Source: Seminavis robusta (Eukaryota; Bacillariophyta; Bacillariophyceae; Naviculales; Naviculaceae). From it: a DNA stretch of 64,000 nucleotides. Location of the stretch: contig CAICTM010000181.1 of the NCBI GenBank assembly GCA_903772945.1, positions 1 through 64,000 of the forward strand, given 5' to 3'. Below the pieces are notes generated by a model. It saw only the letters and a list, made by a program, of their open reading frames with translations. It was not told where the DNA came from and ran no database searches. Below, piece after piece: positions 24,289-35,000 of the stretch (positions within the stretch are counted from its first letter, which is position 1; each line of letters opens with the position of its first letter). The position numbers and the translations under genes are program-made.

Positions 24289-26793
24289 ATGCCAGAAAAG
24301 AAAAGGGCAAGGTCTCTCCAACATGGTTTGCAAAGGCAGCTGGAGAGCTGCCACAATTGGGATGCTTCCGATGCCAAACAGAGTTTTGTTCGCGCCCTTT
24401 TGGATTTCAAGGAAATTGCCAGTGAGCTCCTCATTGAATCTGGACGAGATGTAGATTTTTCAGAAGCAGGTACTATAGACTTGCTGATAGACCTTGAGGA
24501 TAAATCAGCCCGTTTGCGAAGATCGGTTCAGGAATATTATCAAATGTATCATGAAAGTGCAATCTTGCAGAAAGGTATCGATGTACCGGTACCCAATGAC
24601 GGCGAGACTACCATACCAATAAGTGATCAGCAATGGATCCTGACAAGTCGAGCCCTCGCAGCCTCTTTACGAAAGAGATCCTTTTTCGAGAAGCAAGCCA
24701 TAGAGAGAGTTTTTGAAATCATGGAAGAAGCGCTTCTTTCCAGTCAACCCACAACAAAGGAGCGACTGCACGAACTGGTCCAACATTGTCAGAATCTGGC
24801 AAACTCGATCCAGCTGCCGGTACATGGCAACACTGATTGCCAATTGCTGCAAGCAAGCATCGACGAAAAAATGCATAGATCTGATCCAACAGGAGAGAAT
24901 GAACAGAGTTTTGATTCTCCAACAGGACCATCTTTTTGTCCTATTGATCTGACAAAGACTCAAACTGACGATATGCCGATCCAGGACACCACGAGTACTG
25001 GTGCAGTGGAGTTTCCCTTCCCAACCTTAGTGGATGATGCTGTCTCTAGCTTCCACGGACTGCTGGTCACTGGTCCAAGAGGAAGTGGTAAGACTCACTT
25101 TTGCCATGAAGTGGAGACCTTGGCAGCAGAAAAGGGAGCAAAAGGTATGAACTCTAGCTAGTACTTCGGAACGTTCTATGTCAAGTGCATTCGTGTGAAA
25201 AACTGAGAAGATTAACTCAACGTTTTAGTGCATGTGTTCAATCCCAGCAGTCGTACCATTGGTGAATTGGAGGATCATGTGATATCCTTCTTCAGAAAGG
25301 GTAGCGAGGAGGGAGGCAATCATTTGTTGGTGATGGATGATTTCGATGAAATCATTGGCCACAATCTGCTACTGCCCACTTATGAAGCAGGAGGACATGA
25401 CAATGTTCAAATTCGAGGAGCGCATGCGGCGTCCCGGGTGCTTTCCTCCATTCTCGCCATGATGGATGTGAATAGCCCTGCAAGTCAGTCTCCACCGACA
25501 ACATGGTTAGCGTGCACGGCAAAGACCAACGTGAACTTGATCTTGGATCGTTTTGACTCTCTTCACTCACTCAAGCCTCCCGATGAGAAGGAACGAAAAA
25601 AGTTCCTGGCTCATATAATGGGCCTGGATGAACTAGTTGTTGACGATGATGGTGACACGCGACAACAAAACAAACTTGCACTGGAAACTCTAGTCATGTC
25701 GAGCGCTGGTCTTTCGTACTCGGAAATCGCTCAAAAGTACAGGACCGCAATCATGAACATGGACGCCGACACGACGACGATGACCAACAACAACAAGCTC
25801 CTTGCCATGAAAGATGCCCTTCAGTCATTTGTTCCGGCGTCTCTCATGAGCCATGTTGTGGATGGATACGTGGATATGCGTGTGCTGGGGGGACGTGAAC
25901 TGATGGCTCTGTCACGGGAAACTCCAGATAAGTGCCCGTTGCTGGGTCGCGACGGAGACTTGGCATGGAAAGAATTAGAGTGGAACATTGTCATACCCAT
26001 CAGTCGAGCGGCAGAGTTGAATCGGCTGACGCACAACAACCAGCAGGAGGAGACACGGCGAAAGCGTCTTTGTGGTGGAGTTCTCTTGACAGGTGACCCA
26101 GGGACAGGAAAGACAACATTGGCTCGACACTGTGGAAGGTTCGCGGCAGAGTATCTCGCTTCCATCAAGATGATAGAAGTCAGTTGCTCTTCCATGATCC
26201 ACAAGGAAGTCGGAGCGTCAGAACGGGCTATCCATCGCATGTTTGAATTCGCGCAGAGCGCAATGCCGTGTATTGTTGTGCTGGACGACGTCGCGATTGT
26301 GTCCGCAGTTCGTGGCAAAGACACTACGAAAGAGGGCACAATGGACCGTGTGTTGAGCACTTTGTTGCACGAAATGGATGGAGTGGAACAAAAACAAAAT
26401 GATATTCAAACGTCAAACACCGCCGGAATGGCAATCATTGGGATCACAAAGGATGCGACAAAGGTGGATGCGGCGCTGCTACGACCCGGTCGATTGGGGT
26501 CTACCGTTAAAATGAATCTGCCAGATCAAGATGCAAGACGTCAAATATCTGTTCGAGAATTGACATCGATGTCTGCTGACGATGGTTTCGAGTCACCTTC
26601 AGCAACACCGGCAGTCCAGGCGCTTGCCGACCTATCGGAACTGATATCTGAAAAGACCAGTGGTCTTTCAGGTGCCAGTGTTGTGGCCCTACTCTCCGAT
26701 GCAAAGTTTGCATGCGCACAAGCTTCAAGCAAGGCGCCCATCGAAGCTTTCGACATGGTTGATTTTATGCGTTCATTCATCACAAATTATTGA
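24289..26793 (+). CDS. Tandem AAA ATPase, Pex1/Cdc48-like type II
   Basis: Model: join(24289..25144, 25229..26793), 806 aa, one 84-nt GT-AG intron inside the first AAA domain (GAKVHVFNPSSRT after joining). The ATG at 24289 is the first in frame. Domain 1 has Walker A GPRGSGKT (about residues 262-269) and Walker B LLVMDD (D322, D323). Domain 2 has Walker A GDPGTGKT (574-581), Walker B IVVLDD (D638, D639) and a good LLRPGRL segment. The spacing, and the phrase SFVPASL between the domains, remind me of Pex1, whose first domain also has a DD Walker B; NSF domain 2 has DD too. The N-terminal 250 residues show no domain I know. Both sites having Asp where most AAA enzymes have the catalytic Glu is unusual. 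A remodelling ATPase is sure; peroxisomal function is only a suggestion. Confidence 0.8.
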
Positions 26794-27005
26794 TGAATAC
26801 CGGTACATAGTTTAGCTTGACAACATTTAATTTTAAAACGGTTACCTCATTATTAGTGTCTATTGCACAATATTTCTATTCGTTGTTGCGGCTTGGTCTA
26901 ATTGCCCAGTTCTGCAGTTCTGTCAGCGTACGAGTAAGCCCTTGCTTGTGCGAGGTTATTGCTATGGCTCATTTCGAAGCACAACTGTACAGCGGTTTTC
27001 ACTTT

Positions 27006-28220
27006 TTAAACTTGGGCATACGATGAGTTCGGACCAGAGGAGGAGGCAGCAGGAGTACCATCACCTGGCGGCGGATACTGACCACTGGCCCGTGCTTCGA
27101 CGACAGGCACAGGTGCTGATTGTGGCATACCGACCGGAGCAGGGGTCTGCAAGCTTGGATTTGGTCTTGTGCTTTCTGGATCAAGAACGGGGAAGAAGAA
27201 GCCAATAGGAGCAGGGGCCTTGTGTGGCGTGTTTCCAGAGTTGGCGGCGACAACGGGGGTACCACGCTGACCAACATGCTGTGCAGTTGTCGTCAAAGGG
27301 GCAGTTTGTTGCTTTGCTGCTGGTGGTGGTGCCGCCGCTGCGGGGACAAGCCATGCTGCTGGATTGGGGTTGGAAGATTCATTCCGTTGTCTTTTGGGTT
27401 GTTGTTGTTGATGTTGTGGAACATTGGCTGATTCTGTTGGATAAGTAGAGTGATTTACAGCAGGGGGAGCATTGGCAGGAGCATCGTCTGGGTTTTCGAC
27501 TGCGAAAGGCCTTGTAGAACGTTTTCTTCGTTCTTGGACCATATACTGTGACAAGGAGGAGAACAATCCCATTACATAGACCATGGATATTCCTAGAGGA
27601 GATCGTTTTTCTTCTTCTGTGAGCTTTGGGAAAGGGACATGAGTTCCAGCAAAGATCTTGAGATAGTCCTGTGATTCTTTAGAAAATTCCACGGAGGAAA
27701 TTGGTTTGCTACCTCCTCCTCCTGCAGTCGGGGCAGCTTTGGCTTGGCCTTCAGTCATGACAGAATATGTGAGGAAAGCTGCTATGTCTCCCCCAGAAAT
27801 CCGACCTTCTCCCATAATTGTTGAAATCATGGCGGATGGCGGCATGATAATGTGGTTTGTGGTGGTGGCTCCTGTTCCTCCCACTGTCATGGCCTTTCGC
27901 ACAAAATCATCGTAGTCTTTGAGGAAATCTTCTCTGCTTTTTTCTTTGTTCTTTCGATATTTCTGAAGGTGACTCTTGACTCGTTCACTGGTGAGAGAAT
28001 CGGGTCGACAGGCCATGTTTTCCAATATCACTGAAGGAGAGGATTGGGAAACTCCAGCGTCAAAGATTGCCGCAACAAAAGAGCGATGCAATTCTTCGCT
28101 CCATTTGTCTCCTTCTTCTGAAGCATCACTCGTTGATGCACTGCCATAAGAGGGAGGAAACTGGGCCGCATTCAACTCGTCTCGTTTCCGCTTGCCGGTT
28201 CCCATATTGTACTCGCTCAT
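27006..28220 (-). CDS. SHLQKYR-type Myb/GARP transcription factor (copy 1)
   Basis: Single exon, 404 aa from the ATG at 28220; the frame stays open upstream to 28283, but MSEYNMGTGKRKRDEL has the expected basic start. Residues about 38-95 form one Myb-like repeat: KWSEELHRSFVAAIFDAG, then SERVKSHLQKYRKNKEK. The SHLQKYR signature is that of plant GARP and type-B regulator DNA-binding domains. After it come a GGDIAAFLTYSVMTEGQ block and LTEEEKRSPLGISMVYVMGL, both shared with the factor at 55725-57836. The tail is Pro/Gln/Ala-rich, as in activation regions. DNA binding is a safe inference; target genes are unknown. It is convergent with the AAA gene (212 bp) and divergent from TOR (786 bp). Confidence 0.88.
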   Translation of the reverse strand: MSEYNMGTGKRKRDELNAAQFPPSYGSASTSDASEEGDKWSEELHRSFVAAIFDAGVSQSSPSVILENMACRPDSLTSERVKSHLQKYRKNKEKSREDFLKDYDDFVRKAMTVGGTGATTTNHIIMPPSAMISTIMGEGRISGGDIAAFLTYSVMTEGQAKAAPTAGGGGSKPISSVEFSKESQDYLKIFAGTHVPFPKLTEEEKRSPLGISMVYVMGLFSSLSQYMVQERRKRSTRPFAVENPDDAPANAPPAVNHSTYPTESANVPQHQQQQPKRQRNESSNPNPAAWLVPAAAAPPPAAKQQTAPLTTTAQHVGQRGTPVVAANSGNTPHKAPAPIGFFFPVLDPESTRPNPSLQTPAPVGMPQSAPVPVVEARASGQYPPPGDGTPAASSSGPNSSYAQV

Positions 28221-29006
28221 CGTGTTGATAAAATATTTGAAGAAGATGATAGCACTAAAAAACTTGGATAACACCCAAAACAATGCGGCGATACAGGACG
28301 TCGACTACCGCGGCGTATTACGGATGCCACCACGGTAGACGACAGAGAATGCAACTACACAACAGCTGCTGTCGGGATAGTCTCGACGCATCCAGGAATG
28401 AATGAGGTGGTGCGCCGGTAGTGATATTGTTGCCTCCAGCAGCATCCAGCTACCGTAGCGTACGCTGTACATGTAGCTCGCGGCTTTCCCACACTGCCGT
28501 TCCTTTCAAAGATTTTGACTCCAAGCCACAAGGTGTCATTATTTCTTAAAAGCCTTTCTAATACTTCTAATAAATCTTTTACAGCCACACTGTACCCCAG
28601 CTACCGGGAGCACTGCATGGAGCGCTATTTTAAAAAAATTTAATAGCAACCAAGCAAGAGGAATGAATTGTTACAGTACCGGTTCGACTGTATGGCTGTA
28701 TGGTACCGTACCAGCCAGGTGTCAAAAACTGGGTTGAAGAAATAAACAAGCAGCTGTTTGTCAAATGAAATTACAAACAAAATCCGTGGATTTTCACGTG
28801 CCGAGTAGAGCGACAATCAGTCGCTTCAATCCCAGCCGAGTCGAGTCTTTGAAAGACTCAAGATCGTCAGTTGGTTGTTGCCCTGATTGGATCTACTGTA
28901 CTCACCGTTCTCAAAGCCCATTCATACTGGTAAAAGCAGCTTCAGTGCCACCGGTAGCTATAGAATAGTAAGGTTGGCAATCAAAGTCGATCGGTACATC
29001 GGTACC
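28221..29006. promoter_or_regulatory. Divergent intergenic region between the Myb/GARP gene and TOR
   Basis: This 786-bp region must contain the promoters of both genes. GGTACCGTACC and AGTACCGG words lie at about 28670-28715. The frame of TOR exon 1 is open upstream to about 28887 but shows no conserved text there. No other gene was found. Confidence 0.4.
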
Positions 29007-32000
29007 ATGGCAGCTCCAACCGTCTTCGAATCGTCTTTCTTCCCTGACATTGTGGATGGAGTCCGAGAAGTAGATTCTCCGCTGACGCCCATCAACCAAA
29101 AGCTTCGAAGGAAAAATGTAGTAGCCGCAGCATCGGTGTCAGGGCCCAACATGCCCATGAACAGTCCAACGGATCCCTGGAGCTCTGCCTTTGATTACTC
29201 TGGGTTGAACGATCCACTGGTAGAGGGGACGGCACAGGGTGTATGTGTGTGTGCCATGAAACGACGAAACAGTTGGGCCGAGAAAAAGTTTCCCACTCAC
29301 ACAGAAGAAAGATCCAACAAACAGTCCACTGAGTCAACACTAACAGTGACAGAAAACCAGGGTACTCCATCGTCACCCAGTCCCAACAAGACAACTACCA
29401 AATGCCCGTCCTGTGGAAAATCTACCTCGATGAATCCCAGAAGCTTGGCATGGGGATACTCGAAAGCCACCAACAACAATACTAAATTGGCCAAAACAGA
29501 GGCTACGAATGCCATGGGAGAAGATCCACAACATGCACAGGCACTGCTTCAGTCGACACCCAAACTCAGACAGCTCTCTCCGGCTTCTGCTGATATGCAA
29601 CAAATAATGGGCCGTTCACGGAATATTCTGAGTCTGATATTACCGCCTGCAGCAGACGGAAACGAGGCAAAGTCTTCGGGAAGTATTCTCATGGATTATA
29701 AGAAAAGTCTAGCCAGGGAAAGAGCCAATCAACAAGCTGCGTCAGAGCTTGCATCTCTGCTCTTTTCTCTTTTCCATGAAATGTCACTGGAAGACTATGG
29801 TATTGTCGAAAGTGAAGTTTTCACATCTGTATTTGCATTGGTACATGATACACGAAAAGAGTATCGAATGGCTGGCTTGGCCGCCCTGGATGCTCTCGTG
29901 GTGGTAGAAGCTCCCAGTGCCGATGAAGAAAAGAAGGGCATCAAGTTTGCCAATGCACTCAGTAAAGCGCTACAATCTGCCCATGGAGACTTTGAATTCT
30001 TGTCTGCCGTATCTAAAGCTCTGGGCCACATGGCGTTGAGGACCACTCTCAGTGATTTCATTGAAAGTGAAATTGGTAGGGCGTTGGAATGGCTACGCAC
30101 CGAAAGGTCAGACCGAAGACTTGCGGCTGCATTGTCGCTGAAAGAGCTAGCCATTCATGCACCAACTGCTTTCCACTCCAAGACAAGTCAATCTACTCTG
30201 GGACAAGGTGGATCGAACGAGTTCCTCGATCACATTTTTGAAGCCATTAGGGATCCACAACCTATTGTCAGGGCATGTGCCGCAGACGCACTGTCGCAAT
30301 GCTTGAAGCTTCTTGTAGAAAGACAACATCCGTCGCTCACGGGGTTGCTCTGCCAAGTGTTCTTCTCGTTAATGGAGGGACTCAAGCAGGAAGCCACAAA
30401 GAAACGGACGATATCGGCATCAGTGCAACACGGATCGCTTCTTGTAGCAAGCTGCATGATTGCTTTTGCGGGTGACTTCATGCTGCCTCGTTTTGACGAA
30501 GTTTGCACCGCCATCTTGGACTTTACGACCTGCGAAAGTCCGTTGATTCGACTCGAAGTTGTAAGGCTCATTCCCAGACTCGCAAGACGGTGTCCGACTG
30601 TCTTTGGGAGACGATACCTCGACGAGAGTCTCATCTTCTTGATCGAAAGTGCGTCGACACCAGTACAACCACGCGCGGGAGTGGATGTGAGACCTTCGGC
30701 ATACAGAGCCATTGGGCAGCTTACTCTGGCAATGAGAGATTCCAGTACGGGGCGTGTCATCGGAGGGGCTGCTTTGCGAAATGTCAAGATTGCAGAAGAT
30801 CCTAACAATCCTGATGGAGCGTACACGGTGCAAGTATCCAAATCTGGTGTTATTTTCGACAAACTGCAAGAAATATTCGGGCTATTGAAAACGGTGCTAC
30901 AGTCGGGATCCCCAGAGACCCTTAGCCCCGCGCTTGAATGTGCTGCTAATCTCGTTCAAGCCTTGGATGACATGGCACTTCCCTACATCTCTGACTTGAT
31001 CAATGACATGTTCCGAGCCGGTCTAACCACTGAGCTGATAAATGCTTTGCACGCCATCGCGCAATGTGTTCCAGGACAACAGAGCGTCATAGAAAACCGA
31101 TTGCTCCAAGAGACTTCCCTGATTCTGGCAGGGATGCCGTCGGCAAGAGATATATGTGACCCTCTGCGTGGATTGAAATCTTCACACTGCCAACGGAAGT
31201 CTGGCAGACGTCAGTTACCGCAACAGAACGGGAGTGCTTCATCAGCGCGTTCCAACAAAATCACAATAAACATGGCAGACGATCCAAGAACCGTGAAGGC
31301 TCTCGTCTTGTCTCTCCAAACCTTGGGATCATTTGGCGATCACATGGGAAGAGTAACCACTGCTGGAGCTGTTGTCCCGCTTCTTCCATTTGTGCAAGAA
31401 GTGGCAATAAAATATGTTTCTCATCCATCCAGCGAAGTTCGGAGAGCTGCTGCTCTAACGTGCTGTGTTCTCCTTCACCCTGACGTGCTCGTTCGCAATA
31501 CGAGTTACGGCGGCATTGTCATTGAAGAATGTTTGGCAGAGCTACTTAAGGTGGCAATCAGTGATCCGAGTGCTGTGGTTAGGTTGTGCGTTGTGCGAGG
31601 ATTGGATTCAAGGTATGATCCATTCCTCTCCCAGTCGCATCATCTTCAATCACTCTTCCTCCTTCTCAGCGACGAGTCTCTCGCCACGAGAGCTGCGGGT
31701 TTGCGTCTTCTCGGCCGCCTTACTGTTATCAACCCCGCTCCTATCCTGCCGGTATTGAGACGGTTCCTTGCCGATCTTATTGTGGAGCTACAGTGTGGTG
31801 TTGAAACAGGGAGAGGGAGAGAGGAGGCTACGCGACTGTTGGTCGTCTTTCTAAAAGCCAAGGCCCTGCAGAGATTAGTCCATCCTGTGTTGCAGTCACT
31901 TGTTGGTGCACTTCCACTGAGCGGGGCGGCTCCTCGGCTGGCCTCAGCAGCACTTGAAGCATTGGGCGAACTGGCATTGGCTACGGGAATGGCTCTTCAA

Positions 32001-35000
32001 CCTTGGGTGAAAGATGTTGTTCCACACATCCTTGTAACAATGCAGGACCAAAGTAGCACGAGTAAACAGCGCACTAGTCTCATGACATTGGGGCAAATTG
32101 CAGGATCCACAGGTAAATGCTGGAGAATGAGGGTCGTTGTGCCTCGTTTTTCTTTCTGCGGACCTCCTCACCAGTTGCCTTGGGCTCATAGGCTACGTAA
32201 TTCGGCCTTATTTGGACTACCCCAATTTGCTGTCCCAGGCGACGGATGTGTTACCAGGAACAAAGCGTGCGCCATGGGCTTTACGTCGCGAAGTGATTCG
32301 TTGTCTTGGCGTCTTGGGAGCCCTGGATCCGGACCGGTATCAGATGGTTGCATCCAAGACGAGAAAAGGTGGGGCTGTCGGTGGCGCCTACTTTGATGAG
32401 GAGCAAGACGATTCGGCGCAGCAGTCGGCAGACAAGAACAAAGACAAGAAAACAGAGGATACAGAGACACATCAATCACGTTCGGGGCAGGCATCGGCGA
32501 ATTTGAATCCAGGAAATGATACGACTATTAATAGTGCTCCGACTGCGTTAGACAATGACGATGACCTGCCGGCGCATCTATCCATGTATGAACAATACGC
32601 TGTCGTCGTGCAACCTGTGTCAAGTTTGCCACCCGCACGACGCATTACACCATCCGACGAACGATTCTACCCTACAGTGGCAATCCAGGCTTTGATGCGA
32701 ATATTCCGCGACCCATCCTTGGCAGTACACCACGGAATGGTCATACAGGCTATCATGTTCATATTCAAGTCCATGGGGTTGAGATGCATCCCCTATTTGG
32801 GTAAGGTTGTGCCCCATATGATAAATGCAATACGCAGTGAAACGGGCCCTGCCAGCCTTCGAGAGTCTCTGTTCAAGCAGGTAAGAATCTTGATTGAGTG
32901 GTACGGTTCCAAATGGCACTGTATTATTCCACTTTTCTCACACATCTTCCCTGCAATTCGAAGATGGCTTCACTGAGTGAAATTGTTCGCGAGCATTTGC
33001 GCCCCTTTATAGCCGACATATTCGACGTCGTGGAGCAATTCTGGTCATCACGACATCTTGGAACGATTTTTTTGCTCGTGTCCAAGGTCGCCGTTGGTGT
33101 CCCAGACGAATTCCGACGGTTTGTTCCGAGACTGATACGAAGACTCTTGGAATCTCTAGAAGAGCTTCAAGTGGCGGAGTGGTCCACTACGGATGCGGAC
33201 AATTCTGGGAATCACGGTGGGAGAATTGAGTCGAACAAACTGGGACTGATACTGAGCAGCATTAACAGCCTTCGAGGGGTCCTGGGAGACTACATCCACA
33301 TGCTTGTACCAGCCCTTCTCAAGCTGAGCGATTCTTTGGCTTCTCTGTGCGCAGCGGGATCTTCCTTCGGCGACCTTCATGTCTCGACATTACGAACAAT
33401 CTCTTCTTTGCTTGAATCTCAAGTAGTAGCTCCAAATCACCCCCCCACGCGATCTTATGCGTCGCTGCAGAGATTCGGAGGGCAATCAACAATAAACTTT
33501 GAATGTGGACTGTCAGCTCGAACGTTGCAGGCATTGGTACGATTGCTCCGATCCAGGCCCCCGGTTATCAGGGAGGTGGGCACTGCGGCCATTGAAACAC
33601 TCTGTGTTTGCGCCAAACAATTGGGGAGAGTCAGATGGCACAATTCATATCACAAGGTGGTTGAAGCATCCATCATTAATTGGGATGCTGCTTCGTCATC
33701 TGGGTCGCTTCGTTCGGCAATTCTTGCTGAAGGAAACCCTTCAACGCAATCAAATGCTGAGGAGACCATGCCGACTGGGCTGTCGTACTATAACAGAAAT
33801 CTTTCTTGTCTTTTCACGGCCGACTCGAAAAGCTTGAGTCAACAGCCTGCTCTGTTCCCCTCGGAAATAAGACAATCGAGCTTCCCGGAGAGCCCAGCGA
33901 TCGGTGGTGTGTCGGATAGCGGCCTTCTTGATGTGGACCAAAATGTTGTAACCAACCAAGCCAATCGACAACGTGTGAATCAAGGCAACTTGCAACGGGC
34001 CTGGGATGTGACCCAGATTGCATCGAGAGATGACTGGGATCAGTGGATGCGGACCCTGTCTATTATGTTGCTTCGAGAGGCGCCGTCGGCAGCTCTTAGA
34101 GCCACAGCGAATTTGGCGCATGCATACCAGGTACGAAGCCTTGCATCAAGTCAGTGCTTGTTTCGAGTCCTCACATACCTGTTCTGTAGCCACTCGCACG
34201 GGAGCTTTTTAGTGCAGCATTCGTTTGTTGTTGGAAGGAACTGAGTAAGCCATATCGAATGAACCTCATTCATGCTCTGGAAACTGCATTCGCAGCAGAC
34301 ATCTCTCCTGAGATACTGCAGGCACTCCTTAACCTGGCTGGATTCCTGGAACACGACCCGGAAGGAGGGCTGCCCATCGATATTTCAATTCTTGCTGAGC
34401 TTGCATTGAAGTGTCGAGCATACGCCAAGGCGCTGCATTACAAGGAACGCGAACATCGCATGCGGGGCGCGAACTCTTGCGTGGAAGCACTTATCAGTAT
34501 CAATCGGAAGCTTGACCTTCACGGTGAGCTGGCTTGTTTCCTCCTACTTGATCGCTCGTTTGCACACTCAACCGTTTGTTTTGGTGATCACAGAGGCTGC
34601 TCTTGGCATTTTGAAGGCAGCAACCATGAAGTTCGAAGGTGGGAGGCCGGGCACCACCTCGCCATCTGATGAATTTCCCACTAGAATCGCAAGGCACCAA
34701 TCTCATGGCATGTTCTACAGTGTTATTTGGAGCACGGACGATGTCGTAGTTAACAATGGCGAGCATGTAGATCTGGCCGAGAGGGAATCTTGGCTAGCAA
34801 AGCTGGGTTCATGGACGGAGGCCCTCGCCGTGTACGAACAAAAGCTCAAGAACAATGCAATCGATTTTGATGCCATTCTAGGATGCATGCGATGTCTGGA
34901 TGCAAGCGGCGAGTGGCGCGGTGTGTTGGAGCTAGCAGAAAAGACCTGGCCAGCACTGAGTGGGTCATCTGCGTTGGGCCGAGCGGACTCACTCCAAGAG

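Noticed and set aside
32160-32178. Earlier acceptor CACCAG in TOR intron 1
   Set aside because: It gives the wrong phase; the acceptor CTCATAG at 32190-32191 restores [16 protein letters not shown], which matches TOR.
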